Positions 19,401 to 27,462 are shown, numbered from the stretch's first letter. The stretch is DNA of 64,000 nt from Terriglobia bacterium (GCA_020072585.1 JAIQGL010000015.1:1-64000); one strand, 5' to 3'. Notes: generated by a model not told the origin, from the letters alone. Program-made: numbers and translations.

Positions 19401-19499
19401 CAGAGTTTCAAAGACGGATCACCCAACCCGAACTACGGCACTCCACGGGCGCTTTATAACCCTCGGCAGATCCAGTTCGCGCTGCGGTTGACCTTCTGA
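16401..19499 (+). CDS. TonB-dependent outer-membrane receptor, Oar type
   Basis: The 1032-residue protein has a signal peptide (cleavage near TAFS-QT), a carboxypeptidase-regulatory-like Ig domain at about 28-105 (ASLQGRVSDNSGAVLAKASV), a plug region, and a long beta-barrel ending in the terminal Phe of FALRLTF. This architecture is very common in Acidobacteriota for uptake of large or poorly soluble substrates. The start at 16401 has GAAGGAGAGAACC upstream; a longer frame back to 16224 is unlikely. It is divergent from the iorA operon and followed 19 bp later by a cyclase-family hydrolase, so it may import the aromatic substrate (tryptophan, indole compound or peptide). Confidence 0.9.
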   Translation: MQLQFAKIAVKLSLALLLGSTAFSQTITASLQGRVSDNSGAVLAKASVTATNTETGLSRSTATDANGEYNIAPLPVGNYKIEVKAGTFQPQTRTIPLTVGESATLDFSLSPGEVEQQVTVTTEAALIEPTRTSTDTVIEQSQIKNLPVNGRQFIDFALLAPGVTIGDTTSGSTDVIIEPVTKLSFAGQNIHYNFIAIDGADNISTASGVQKTTPSTDAVREFRVVNNTYSVEAGRAVGGIVNIITKSGTNDLHGSLYEYLRNDAVDARSELAAPGLNKLRQNQFGFTLGGPIRKNRTFFFGNYEGQRRSENPYYNSVILGNLALINQFKTNFGLAPEQLNVNRKSDYDNFLLKLDHSFTDRQYVFLRYFFNDGRLTNVSPLNDGFDLPSGFKDNNLRDQSLVGSLSSTFSTHLVNELRLQYGHRTFDFPTVTTQPHLEVLNTFTAGVNRGNPDFYQESRTEIVDNVTWQSGKHTFAFGGDFSHVNTLESFPLFYPFEADFGCLLTIQCPFSLQAGAPSVIFFERFRAPNFTEPTFNPSVFQGQRISSAVRNQAQGETPHNYGGLYLQHTWQASSNLNLNYGIRYQFETFPANVLNGPKAEFDPRAGFAYHFGGKYNVVLRGGGGIFHGIIPMPLLACQAPSCGGTTGTFPGRNNENALNATTRLFAFASAPNITQIALSSMLAGTYPDAAPLGFCPGGTVAGCGFFGDSVIARFDKDHKAPYGVQTSLGLEFQPTKESALDISFLRSKGVHLGSFFNVNQPDPSGQVTVHNSSGQTGTKNTYFAAPGIPGARSAAPGFPTLYAVYFEAASRWNSSWNGLLVNFNKRMSHHFSTGVSYTWSKGIDDGPNPSFVLIPQDSANFKAERALSSDSVGQRFVLNATLAGPTKQNAIVNNFQLSTIVTLESPNYFTKFAGFDANGDIFGNNDRVGIEPRNTFKGDTYQSVDMRIARTFKATERLNIEAMAEAFNLLNTVNVRFFNTVYGAADFCTFNGAAQGCSPTQSFKDGSPNPNYGTPRALYNPRQIQFALRLTF

Positions 19500-19518
19500 T
19501 CGGCAGGTACAGGGAATT

Positions 19519-20295
19519 ATGGCTAACGTTCTGGCGGAACTGGTATCACAATTGAACAGCGGCGCTTTACGCGTCATTGACCTGACGCAACCGCTGAGTG
19601 CGCAAACGCCATTGCTTCCTCTGCCGCCACAATGGCCCAACACACCGCAGTTCCGACTGTGGGAAATCTCCCGGTACGATGATCGCGGACCCGCCTGGTA
19701 TTGGAATGGTTTTGAAACAGGTGAACATACCGGGACACATTTTGATGCACCCATCCACTGGGTGAGCGGCAAGGACCTGCCGGAAAACAGCGTTGACAAG
19801 ATCAACCCCAGGAAATTTGTCGGCCCGGCATGCGTTGTTGACGTGAGCGCCGATGTTCAGAGAGACCCCAATTTCCTGCTTACCGTGGAGCGCGTGAAGC
19901 AATGGGAGCGGCAGCATGGGCGCATTCCCGCGGGCGCTTGGTTTCTGCTGCGTACCCTCTGGTCAGAACGTACAGATCCGGAACAGTATATCAATCTGCA
20001 GAAAGACGGTCCGCATACACCTGGCTTTGTCAAAGAATGTTCGGAGTTCCTGGCCAAAGAGCGAGATGTTCTGGGAGTAGGGGTGGAAACCGTGGGCACG
20101 GATGCGGGACAGGCGGCTACCTTCGATCCTCCTTTTCCCAATCACTACATCATGCACGGCAGCGGCAAGTTCGGTTTGGCCGGACTCTGCAACCTCGACC
20201 AGCTTCCCCCGGTGGGGGCCGTGGTGATTGCGGCGCCGCTGAAAATCGTGAACGGCTCCGGCAGTCCGTTGCGAGCTATCGCACTTACCCCGTAA
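19519..20295 (+). CDS. Cyclase-family metal hydrolase (kynurenine formamidase / isatin hydrolase type)
   Basis: The 258-residue protein has the family metal motif GEHTGTHFDAPIHW near residue 76, in which His, Asp and His bind the metal, plus a C-terminal FGLAGLCNLDQLPP segment. Family members hydrolyse N-formylkynurenine to kynurenine (KynB, usually about 210 residues) or isatin to isatinate (usually about 260 residues). The length favours the isatin-hydrolase-like subgroup; the tryptophan dioxygenase at 1.5 kb favours KynB. Either route leads toward anthranilate, the substrate of the ligase. An AGGGA ribosome site lies just before ATG 19519, and the gene is probably co-transcribed with the receptor. 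Confidence 0.8.
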   Translation: MANVLAELVSQLNSGALRVIDLTQPLSAQTPLLPLPPQWPNTPQFRLWEISRYDDRGPAWYWNGFETGEHTGTHFDAPIHWVSGKDLPENSVDKINPRKFVGPACVVDVSADVQRDPNFLLTVERVKQWERQHGRIPAGAWFLLRTLWSERTDPEQYINLQKDGPHTPGFVKECSEFLAKERDVLGVGVETVGTDAGQAATFDPPFPNHYIMHGSGKFGLAGLCNLDQLPPVGAVVIAAPLKIVNGSGSPLRAIALTP

Positions 20296-20419
20296 TGACC
20301 AGAATCATGGCCTCCGGCGATCAGAGGCCTAATAGTGTGTGGACAGCGCATCCGAGCCGGTTTCTATTGTTGTGGGATGTTGTGGGGAAAATGGCCCGGA
20401 TGCTGCCCCAACTCGCCTC

Positions 20420-21718
20420 TCAGCCGACGTTTTCCAGCGCCTCTTCGATCACCTCATACACGTAATGAATATCATCGCGACTGATACAGTACGGTGGCAA
20501 TATATAAATGACATGACCTAAGGGGCGTAGCAGGACACCACGCTCCAGGAAGAACCCGTATAGACGCGGCTTGAGGGTCGAAAAGTATCCCGCGTCGTCG
20601 GCTTTCAACTCGATGGCGGCTATGCTGCCGATCTGGCGAACCTCAGCTACCCGAGGATGGTTGGCAAGCCGCGGCAGACGCTCCGCGTGTTGAACGGCAA
20701 TTGCGTCAATCCGCGCAAATACATCTTCCGTCTCGAAAATCTCAAGGTTGGCCACCGCGGCCGCGCAGGCCAATGGATTTCCGGTATAAGAATGTCCGTG
20801 AAAAAAACTGCGGCCCTCACCAGTGAACTCTTGATGAATCGCGTCCGTGCACAGCGTGGCGCCCAGGGGAAGAAACCCGCCCGTGATGCCCTTGGACAGG
20901 CACATAAGATCGGGAACAACGCCAGCCATGTTGCAGGCAAACATTTTTCCGCACCGTCCAAAACCAGTAAGCACCTCGTCCGCGATGAGCAGCACGTTAT
21001 GCTCTGAGCACAGCGCCCGAATGCGCTCAAGGAATTCTCTTGGATGCGTGATCATGCCGCCGGCGCCCTGTAGCAGCGGCTCTACAATTAATGCGGCAAG
21101 CTTGTCACTGCTTTGCTCCAAAAGATTTTTGAGGGACTCGATACAATCGATGTCACAACTCGCCCGTTTTTGGCCTACAGGACAACGGAGGCAATACGCT
21201 GAGTGCACACGATGCACAGGAAAGCGAAGGCGAGAAAAAGGGCTGGTGAATCCTGAGTCGGCGCTTACCGACATGGCTCCCACCGTGTCGCCATGATAGG
21301 CATGCTCCAAAGCAACGATTTCCCGCTTTCCGGGACATCCCCTGTTCTGCCAGTACTGCACCGCCAACTTCAACGCGATTTCCACGGCCGTTGAGCCATC
21401 GTCGGAGTAGAAAACGTTCGCCAGTGCGGAAGGCACTATTCGCTGTAGTTTGTGCGTTAGCTGTTCCACGCTTGGGTGGGAGAAGCCGGCAAGCAAAACA
21501 TGGTCCAGTTTCCCCGCTTGGGCAGCAACAGCATTCGCAATCCTAGGATGACAGTGTCCGTGCAGGTTGACCCACCAGGATGAAATGGCGTCAATAATCT
21601 GGTGGCCGTCAGCCGTGTAAAGGTGAGTCCCCTGGGCGCGAACGACCTGCAATGGCTCGGGATCAAGGTGCGTTTGGGTGAATGGATGCCATATCTTAAG
21701 GCCCACGGTCGTGCTCAT
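20420..21718 (-). CDS. bioA: Adenosylmethionine-8-amino-7-oxononanoate aminotransferase
   Basis: The 432-residue PLP fold-type I aminotransferase converts 8-amino-7-oxononanoate to 7,8-diaminononanoate with S-adenosylmethionine as amino donor. Visible features are the N-terminal IWHPFTQ motif, SSWWVNLHGHCHP near 46, LIADEVLTGFGRCGK, and CLSKGITGGFLPLG with the PLP Lys. It is the last gene of a bioF-bioD-bioA unit and overlaps bioD by 4 bp. bioB is not in the window. It is convergent with the cyclase gene; the 124-bp gap between them shows no clear terminator. Confidence 0.95.
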   Translation of the reverse strand: MSTTVGLKIWHPFTQTHLDPEPLQVVRAQGTHLYTADGHQIIDAISSWWVNLHGHCHPRIANAVAAQAGKLDHVLLAGFSHPSVEQLTHKLQRIVPSALANVFYSDDGSTAVEIALKLAVQYWQNRGCPGKREIVALEHAYHGDTVGAMSVSADSGFTSPFSRLRFPVHRVHSAYCLRCPVGQKRASCDIDCIESLKNLLEQSSDKLAALIVEPLLQGAGGMITHPREFLERIRALCSEHNVLLIADEVLTGFGRCGKMFACNMAGVVPDLMCLSKGITGGFLPLGATLCTDAIHQEFTGEGRSFFHGHSYTGNPLACAAAVANLEIFETEDVFARIDAIAVQHAERLPRLANHPRVAEVRQIGSIAAIELKADDAGYFSTLKPRLYGFFLERGVLLRPLGHVIYILPPYCISRDDIHYVYEVIEEALENVG

Positions 21719-22347
21719 AGGAATGCTTCTCTGTTAAAGTGCCGGGCATAAGCCTCGCACAGACTCTCCCGGTTGATGGTTTCAAGCACCGGAAGCTGGC
21801 CGATGACCTGGATCCTTCCGTAGCGCTCAATGGCAGCTTTATTGTCGGCGTTCTCTGGCCCTATCAGGACTACGCCGAGTATCTGAATTCCGGCGTTTCG
21901 CAGGCATTCAACCGAGAGTAGTGTGTGGTTAATCGTTCCGAGCGTGCTGCGAGCAGCCAGGATTGCCGGGAGCTCCAGATGTCGCATCAGGTCTGTCATG
22001 AACTGGCTGGAATTGATCGGTACCATGACGCCGCCTGCACCTTCCACGATCAGCGGCATGCCGGAACTGGCCGCCGGCAACCCGATTTGCTTCAACACGA
22101 TCTCTCTTCCGGCGCGCTGAGCGGCCAGATGCGGAGAGACGGGGTCCTCAAATACGTACGCTTCCGGCAGGACCTGATCATCATCCAGCCCGGCCCACGA
22201 TTTGACTTGCTCCCGATCACTCCCATCGCGGGCTCCGGTCTGGATCGGTTTCCAATATCTCCCCGACAGTGCAGCGCACAATAGCGCTGCAAGTACGGAC
22301 TTGCCGACGTTCGTATCTGTTCCGGTGATGAAGAAGCGTTTACCCAT
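21715..22347 (-). CDS. bioD: Dethiobiotin synthase
   Basis: This 210-residue ATP-dependent carboxylase closes the ureido ring of dethiobiotin from diaminononanoate and CO2. The P-loop-like FITGTDTNVGKS is at the N-terminus (residues 5-16), and the EGAGGVMVPI motif lies near 119. It overlaps bioF by 8 bp and bioA by 4 bp, so expression is coupled. Length is near the usual 220 residues. Confidence 0.95.
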   Translation of the reverse strand: MGKRFFITGTDTNVGKSVLAALLCAALSGRYWKPIQTGARDGSDREQVKSWAGLDDDQVLPEAYVFEDPVSPHLAAQRAGREIVLKQIGLPAASSGMPLIVEGAGGVMVPINSSQFMTDLMRHLELPAILAARSTLGTINHTLLSVECLRNAGIQILGVVLIGPENADNKAAIERYGRIQVIGQLPVLETINRESLCEAYARHFNREAFL

Positions 22348-23494
22348 GGGAGATGTCGAGAGCGGAGACCGCCAGAACGCTATCCATGAATCTGTCGATG
22401 TCGCTCATGGTGAGCCGAGCCGTAAGCGAGAGACGCAGCCGTTCGGTTCCCGGAGGGACACTGGGAGACCGAATGGCGCGGACGGCAAACCCACGCTCCT
22501 GCAAGGCCATCGCCAGATCCAATGCTGCCGCATTACTGCCAATCATCAAAGGCACGATGTGAGAATCGCGGGCACCACAATCAAATCCCTCTGAACGCAA
22601 CCGTTCACGCAGCCTTGTCGAAAGCGATGCCAGATGATCGCGTTCGGCTTCCATCGGGTTTATCAATTGCAGAGCGGCCCGAACCTGAAAAGCCAGATAA
22701 GGCGGCAGAGCGGTGCTGAAAATAAAACTGCGGGCATGATTGATGAGAAACTGCTTCAGTGTTTTGCTTCCGCAGATGACAGCTCCAGCGCTCGCCAGCG
22801 CCTTGCTGCAGGTATGAACTACGGCAAGCGCCTCTTGCGCGAGACCAAGCTCGGCTACCAACCCGCGTCCGTGAGGACCGCAGACGCCGGTTGCGTGGGC
22901 TTCGTCCACGATGATCTCCGCGCCGTACCTTGCAGCGAGTTGGAACAACTCATTGAGAGGAGCGCGATCACCATCCATGCTGAAAATGCTCTCTGTGACG
23001 ATCACTCTGGATCCACTGGTTTGAGAATGCCCGCGCATCGCGTCTGCCAGGAAATTCAGGTCCCCGTGCGGGTAAATGACCTTGTGCACGCCTGATAAGC
23101 GGATACCGTCAATGATGCTGGCGTGGTTCAGGGCATCAGAAAAAACCACATCCCCAGGACCGAGCAATGCGCTGAGAAGGCCGGTATTCGCGGCGAAGCC
23201 GGAGTTGAAGAACAGGGCCGCCTCTGTTCCAGCAAAGGCAGCGAACCTGGCCTCCAACTCGTCCCAGACAGCATGGTGCCCGCTCAGCAAGCGTGATCCA
23301 GTTGCGCTTATCCGTTCAGAGTATTCAAGCCCTTCTTGCAAGGACTCTTTAAGGCGCGGATCGGTGGACAAACCAAGGTAGTCATTCGAACAGAGATTGA
23401 CTCCCTGGATGGTGGAGAGCTCTCGCATCTGAGATTGCCTCTCCAAATCCGACAGACGTGAGGCCATTCGTTTGGTGAGAAGGCTAGTGGGCAT
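22340..23494 (-). CDS. bioF: 8-amino-7-oxononanoate synthase
   Basis: The 384-residue alpha-oxoamine synthase condenses pimeloyl-ACP or -CoA with alanine. Features are CSNDYLGLSTDP (about 37), FFNSGFAANTGLL, VDEAHATGVCGPHGRG, and HTCSKALASAGAV with the PLP Lys. It is first in the bioFDA unit. ATG 23494 is preferred to an in-frame TTG 6 bp upstream. 3-Hydroxypimelyl-CoA from the bcr pathway is chemically close to the pimeloyl precursor, but no link is shown. Confidence 0.93.
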   Translation of the reverse strand: MPTSLLTKRMASRLSDLERQSQMRELSTIQGVNLCSNDYLGLSTDPRLKESLQEGLEYSERISATGSRLLSGHHAVWDELEARFAAFAGTEAALFFNSGFAANTGLLSALLGPGDVVFSDALNHASIIDGIRLSGVHKVIYPHGDLNFLADAMRGHSQTSGSRVIVTESIFSMDGDRAPLNELFQLAARYGAEIIVDEAHATGVCGPHGRGLVAELGLAQEALAVVHTCSKALASAGAVICGSKTLKQFLINHARSFIFSTALPPYLAFQVRAALQLINPMEAERDHLASLSTRLRERLRSEGFDCGARDSHIVPLMIGSNAAALDLAMALQERGFAVRAIRSPSVPPGTERLRLSLTARLTMSDIDRFMDSVLAVSALDISHG

Positions 23495-23500
23495 GAGCAA

Positions 23501-23892
23501 TCAATCGCATCGGTTTGACACCCATTTTTTTAGCAGATCGTTGTCCTGGTCCGCAGGATGAAATGCCCAATGAGTCTTTTGTGCCTGCAGCAGCCGAATC
23601 GAGCAGGAGTTGGCAGATCGAAGAAACCTTGTGACACGTCAAATCGTTGCGCACTGGTCCGGTAATTATAATCAAGTGTATTTGCCTGGGCCACCCGCAC
23701 GGATGGAAGGTAAAATGGCGGCCAGACCTCTCGCACGAACTATGTTCGCTTTGAATGTAGCGTAGTTGAAGCACTGGAAGGTGAGGCACCGTTCATTCAC
23801 CAGACACTCCCTTAGCAGCCGCTCACGATATATCTTCCTATGAAACAAGTGCTGTGCTCGAGAGTTCACAGGGCATCCATTGAAGGCGGCAA
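23501..23892. other. 392-bp gap upstream of bioF with a possible promoter
   Basis: On the minus strand a perfect TATAAT occurs at 23670-23665, about 170 bp before the bioF ATG, without a good TTGACA at the normal spacing. A sequence TTG-N8-CAA (23629-23642) resembles the outer bases of an FNR site but is not palindromic inside. A 101-codon minus frame spans 23484-23789 but overlaps the bioF start and has no recognisable features. Confidence 0.3.
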
Positions 23893-24885
23893 TTATGGGA
23901 CAATAACCGCCGCGCCATCAATGGAGTCATTTTTCACGGCAGCCAGCGCATCGTTTGCCTGGTCAAGCGCAAACACCGTGGTCTTGGGTCGCAGATCGAT
24001 CTCGCTTGCGGTTTGAAGAAAATCACGAGCATCGGAACGAGTCATGTTTGTGACACTTCGCATCTGACGTTCACCCCACAAGAGGCGATCGTAGTCAAAT
24101 TCGGGAATGCGATCCAGGTGGATCGCGTTGATTGCAACCACACCGCCCTTGCGGAGACTGGCAAGGGCTGCCACAACCACGTCACCGCTCGGTGCGAATG
24201 TGACAGCGCGGTCGAGTTTTACCGGTGGCCGTTCTATCTCTGAGCCAACCCATTTGGCGCCGAGCGATGCTGCCAATTTTTGGTGCGAAGCGCCTCGTGT
24301 AGAGACGTACACTTCACAGTTCCATGCTTGCAGAACTGAGATCGCAAGATGAGCAGAAGCCCCAAAGCCGAATAATCCCACGCGCTCTCCATGTTTCACT
24401 TCGGCCACGCGGAGGCTGCGAAACCCAATAATGCCGGCGCACAACAAAGGAGCGGCCTGGAGATCGCCCAGAGCGGTTGGCAGCGGAAATGTAAAGTCAG
24501 CACGTGCGCGGGCATATTCCGCGTAACCGCCATGCACGTCATAACCGGTAAACGTGGGGGAATCACAAAGATTTTCAAGACCTTGCCGGCAATACCAACA
24601 AGTTCCATCCACGCCACCCATCCAGGAGACGCCTACTCGGGCACCGCGAAGAAGATTGGTCGTGCCCGAGTCTACGATTTCCCCGACGATCTGGTGTCCT
24701 GGGACCACATTCTCGCAGCGAAGCGACAGTTCGCCTTCCACGATGTGCAAGTCTGTTCGACAAACGCCGCACGCTCGGACGCGAAGTAAAACATGGCCTG
24801 GCTTGAGCTCGGGTTGCGGAACCTGGCGGATTTCAAGCGGCTGGTTCGAGATATCCCGTGGTGTAGCGAGGACGGCGGCTTTCAT
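23893..24885 (-). CDS. Zinc-binding alcohol dehydrogenase (MDR family)
   Basis: The 330-residue protein is a medium-chain dehydrogenase. The catalytic-zinc segment reads VRACGVCRTDLHIVEGE with a later GHQIVGEI; the NAD(P) motif is degenerate, GLFGFGASAHLA near residue 170. The structural-zinc loop GTCWYCRQGLENLC has three of the usual four cysteines; the first is replaced by Gly. It probably oxidises or reduces a simple alcohol/aldehyde. It sits between biotin genes and a universal stress protein on the same strand, 109 bp after the latter's stop, and similar dehydrogenases often accompany Usp genes in anaerobic-stress regulons. Confidence 0.9.
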   Translation of the reverse strand: MKAAVLATPRDISNQPLEIRQVPQPELKPGHVLLRVRACGVCRTDLHIVEGELSLRCENVVPGHQIVGEIVDSGTTNLLRGARVGVSWMGGVDGTCWYCRQGLENLCDSPTFTGYDVHGGYAEYARARADFTFPLPTALGDLQAAPLLCAGIIGFRSLRVAEVKHGERVGLFGFGASAHLAISVLQAWNCEVYVSTRGASHQKLAASLGAKWVGSEIERPPVKLDRAVTFAPSGDVVVAALASLRKGGVVAINAIHLDRIPEFDYDRLLWGERQMRSVTNMTRSDARDFLQTASEIDLRPKTTVFALDQANDALAAVKNDSIDGAAVIVP

Positions 24886-24994
24886 TTGGATTTGCAGGCC
24901 CCTTACTCGCGTGATGCGTAGCCGTTATGGTCCGGCAATTCTCAGCGCCATATCATAATAACGAAACTCCGGCGCAGAACAGGAGCATACTGGG

Positions 24995-25453
24995 CTATTT
25001 GTTACTGCGAAGCCGAACTATCTGTACAGAGCATTGGGCATGGCGCGCAACTGCATCCGAGACGCTTCCTAGCAAGAACCGATCCAGTCCTTTCCTTCCA
25101 TGGGAGCCTATGATGATCAGGTCGGGATGCCATTCGTCCGCGTATTCCAGAATTGATGTTTTAGCGTCACCTTCACGGACGATCGTCTTCGTCGTAAAAC
25201 CAGCTGCCTGCAGTGCTTTTGCGGTTCGAGAAACAAGTGCTTCTCCTTGCGAGCGCCACTCTTGAAGGATAGATGTGTAGTCCTCGGCAAAAGCGACTCC
25301 TGTTCCAAAACTGTAAGCCGGCGGCATCAACTTTATCGATTCGACTACGTGAAATATATGCACTTCAGTATGTTCCGGCTTGATCGCATTCATGAGCATT
25401 TCTGTCGCTGCCTTTGAAAACTCTGAATCGTCCACGGCTAGTAGGATCCTCAT
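24995..25453 (-). CDS. Universal stress protein, single domain
   Basis: The 152-residue UspA-fold protein begins MRILLAVDDSEFSKAA and keeps the ATP-binding signature GSHGRKGLDRFLLGS (G-x2-G-x9-G-S type), so it should bind ATP. ATG 25453 is chosen for the family N-terminus; an in-frame ATG at 25468 gives five extra residues. The upstream 200 bp contains two TGTGA-N6-TCAC palindromes (25547 and 25588), shared with a divergent small membrane-protein gene. Usp proteins help in starvation, hypoxia and dormancy. Confidence 0.9.
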   Translation of the reverse strand: MRILLAVDDSEFSKAATEMLMNAIKPEHTEVHIFHVVESIKLMPPAYSFGTGVAFAEDYTSILQEWRSQGEALVSRTAKALQAAGFTTKTIVREGDAKTSILEYADEWHPDLIIIGSHGRKGLDRFLLGSVSDAVARHAQCSVQIVRLRSNK

Positions 25454-25546
25454 TGCAAGTATCTCCATGGAATGCCCGAGTAATGAATCTCAGAGTAATG
25501 TTGTCAGACTGCCTGGAACTCGGCTGTGCTGATGCTCACTCTTTCC

Positions 25547-25562
25547 TGTGATTGCTGTCACG
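25547..25562. promoter_or_regulatory. CRP/FNR-family-like box 1
   Basis: The sequence TGTGATTGCTGTCACG matches TGTGA-N6-TCACA with one mismatch in the last base. It lies between the divergent Usp and small membrane-protein genes. Its centre is 41 bp from box 2, about four helical turns, so both could be bound on the same DNA face. Confidence 0.65.
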
Positions 25563-25587
25563 TTCGCGGGAATAGATATAAGAGACA

Positions 25588-25603
25588 TGTGACAGGAATC
25601 ACA
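25588..25603. promoter_or_regulatory. CRP/FNR-family-like box 2, perfect palindrome arms
   Basis: The sequence TGTGACAGGAATCACA has perfect TGTGA/TCACA arms. A -10-like hexamer TATCAT (25626-25631) is centred 33 bp downstream on the plus strand, the spacing expected for class II activation at about -41.5, before the small membrane-protein gene at 25659. Confidence 0.72.
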
Positions 25604-25658
25604 GTGTTGCCGCAAGCAAAACTCTTATCATTGTGAATGCTAAGCACAGGTGAAAGCA

Positions 25659-25877
25659 ATGAGCTCGATCTCGAGAATATCAGCCGAAGAAGTTTCATTT
25701 GCCATCCGCTATCTGGATCCGGATCTTCAGAATGACGTTGAAGAGCATGAAGTTTGCCAGGTACAACCGCAATTCGGGCATCAGGTAAAGCTTTTCTTTG
25801 TAGTCGTGTCTATCGCCGTCCTCTCCTACTTCGCCACGCTTAGATATCTTCCGGCAGTCATACGCCTCCTGAATTAA
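25659..25877 (+). CDS. Small single-pass membrane protein
   Basis: This 72-residue protein has a charged N-terminal half (an acidic DPDLQNDVEEHE segment) and one C-terminal transmembrane helix (about 45-65, LFFVVVSIAVLSYFATL), ending close after it. ATG 25659 has AGGTGA six bases upstream; an in-frame GTG at 25650 overlaps that site and is less likely. I do not recognise the family. It has its own CRP/FNR-like box and sits among stress genes, which suggests a small membrane stress protein. Confidence 0.6.
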   Translation: MSSISRISAEEVSFAIRYLDPDLQNDVEEHEVCQVQPQFGHQVKLFFVVVSIAVLSYFATLRYLPAVIRLLN

Positions 25878-25964
25878 CGACGGCTTAAGTGACCATTGAG
25901 CCCTATCGCATCTAGCAAGCAGCAGTGGTTTCTCGATTTACGGACACCGGCCTGCCCGACAGAG

Positions 25965-25980
25965 CGTGATCTGGCTCACA
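25965..25980. promoter_or_regulatory. CRP/FNR-family-like box 3
   Basis: The sequence CGTGATCTGGCTCACA has one mismatch to TGTGA-N6-TCACA. A TAAAAT hexamer (26003-26008) is centred 33 bp downstream, ahead of the small CxxC protein gene with start at 26027. Confidence 0.65.
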
Positions 25981-26026
25981 GTTTTGCATCCGCCGCATTC
26001 ATTAAAATTAAACTTGGAGTAAATTT

Positions 26027-26269
26027 GTGCATGCAGACCTCAAGTTGACCGACATTCTGTTCGGCTGCTGGCACAGGCGCCTCAGTTTTCCGTTCTCGCC
26101 GAGAGCGGGTCAGCCCCGGCCTGCTGCTGCACAGCAAACGGGCACTTATGTCGTTTGCCTTCAATGTGGCAGACAGTTTCCTTACGACTGGAACCAGATG
26201 CGTGTTGTCCCAACCGGCCGCAGAGTCGTTTATGCCCACGATGTAGTGGAAGCTAAGAGCCACACTTGA
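26027..26269 (+). CDS. Small CxxC (zinc-ribbon-like) protein
   Basis: This 80-residue soluble protein contains TYVVCLQCGRQFPYDWNQMR near residues 40-59, a single CxxC knuckle followed by an aromatic/basic stretch. One CxxC gives only half of a zinc ribbon, so metal binding might need dimerisation, or W/H residues nearby (GCWHRR) may help. GTG 26027 has GGAG eight bases upstream; there is no good ATG. I do not know the function. The box at 25965 with a matching -10 supports a real, regulated gene. Confidence 0.6.
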   Translation: MHADLKLTDILFGCWHRRLSFPFSPRAGQPRPAAAQQTGTYVVCLQCGRQFPYDWNQMRVVPTGRRVVYAHDVVEAKSHT

Positions 26270-26402
26270 CAACAGCCGCGACGCGACATGACATGTGTCA
26301 CTGCCTGGCCTGCAAATGCAACGGCGACAACGACAAGCTTCTACAGCCTTGGACATCCGCAGCCAGGAGGTCCCTAGACTATCGTTGATCGTTCAGGCCA
26401 GG

Positions 26403-26418
26403 TGTGACAGCGGTCACG
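26403..26418. promoter_or_regulatory. CRP/FNR-family-like box 4
   Basis: The sequence TGTGACAGCGGTCACG differs from TGTGA-N6-TCACA only in the last base. It is centred about 51 bp before the chosen start of the tandem Usp gene (26462). Confidence 0.68.
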
Positions 26419-26461
26419 GTATCGCGGAGTTGATGAGCGGACGATATGAATGGGGATATAT

Positions 26462-27367
26462 ATGAGTGCCGTCTCAATTCCAATTCTGCCCGCCGTCCGA
26501 CTGAAACACATTCTTTACGCTACTGATTTCTCAGAAGCGTCACGTGCAGCGTTACCCATGGTTGCAGCTGTCGCGCGAAAATACGGCTCACAAATTTTTG
26601 CGGCCCATGTCTGGTCTCCTTTGCCTTACTCCATGGCAACACCCGAAGCACTTTCCGCTTTGGAAGGTAAAGAGGAGAGCGATGCCCGCGAAGTGCTGGA
26701 GAAATTTGTGCGCGTCAAGGAACTCGAAGGCCTGCCAGTCACCCCGGTCCTTAAGTGCGGCGATGCAGCAAGAGAACTGACCCGGATTGTGCATCAACAT
26801 CATATTGATCTGGCTGTTCTGAGCACGCATGGCCGTACCGGGTTCAAGCACTTGTTGATGGGTTCCGTGGCGGAAGAACTCTTTCGCAGCCTGCCATGTC
26901 CTGTGCTGACGGTGGGCCCGAATATTTCCAGGCGTTTCGAGACGCAATCTGAAGTGAAAGAGATTCTTTTTCCGACAGATCTTTCTTACGAGTCCGGAGC
27001 CGTGTTTCCGTATCTGGCCGTTCTAGCAGCCGAGTCCGCGGCGCGGATCACATTGCTGCATGTTGTCCCGCAGGACGATCGAAGACATCCCGCGGCAATG
27101 GATGAATCCGAGAGCCTGCGCAGCGCCATGCACCGGATGTTTTACCCACAGATTGATCCTCGCTGTGAGGTGAAGCTTGTAGTCGAAGCTGGAGATCCCG
27201 TTGAGCAAATATTGGCCCATATGCATGCCGACAAGGTCGATCTGATCGGCTTCGGAGTCCGAAAAGCCGGAGAAATCAGCACCCACTTCCGCAACACTGT
27301 TCCTTATAAGGTAGTGCTAACAGCGGAGTGTCCTGTGCTTACCTCTCATTTCGGCAATGGCTGGTGA
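26462..27367 (+). CDS. Universal stress protein, tandem UspA domains
   Basis: The product of about 301 residues has two UspA domains. Domain 1 (about 12-148) keeps the nucleotide motif STHGRTGFKHLLMGS. Domain 2 (about 155-300) ends with GFGVRKAGEISTHFRNT, in which the glycine motif is degraded, so only domain 1 is likely to bind ATP. ATG 26462 is preferred because GGGGA lies eight bases upstream; ATG 26450 adds four residues. A protease gene follows 95 bp later on the same strand. Confidence 0.9.
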   Translation: MSAVSIPILPAVRLKHILYATDFSEASRAALPMVAAVARKYGSQIFAAHVWSPLPYSMATPEALSALEGKEESDAREVLEKFVRVKELEGLPVTPVLKCGDAARELTRIVHQHHIDLAVLSTHGRTGFKHLLMGSVAEELFRSLPCPVLTVGPNISRRFETQSEVKEILFPTDLSYESGAVFPYLAVLAAESAARITLLHVVPQDDRRHPAAMDESESLRSAMHRMFYPQIDPRCEVKLVVEAGDPVEQILAHMHADKVDLIGFGVRKAGEISTHFRNTVPYKVVLTAECPVLTSHFGNGW

Positions 27368-27462
27368 ACCCGCAGCAAGTGGAGCAATTATGCAAGCCGG
27401 CGGGTGAGATGCGAATCGAAGTATCAGCTGGCCGGCCAGGGCCGTCAGGAGGAACGTCAAAA

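Noticed and set aside
23484-23789. 101-codon minus frame upstream of bioF
   Set aside because: Overlaps the bioF start in another frame and shows no domain; treated as leader/promoter sequence.
26287-26302. CATGACATGTGTCACT as an additional CRP/FNR-like box
   Set aside because: The left arm has two mismatches to TGTGA; I kept the nearby box 4 as the likely site for the tandem Usp gene.
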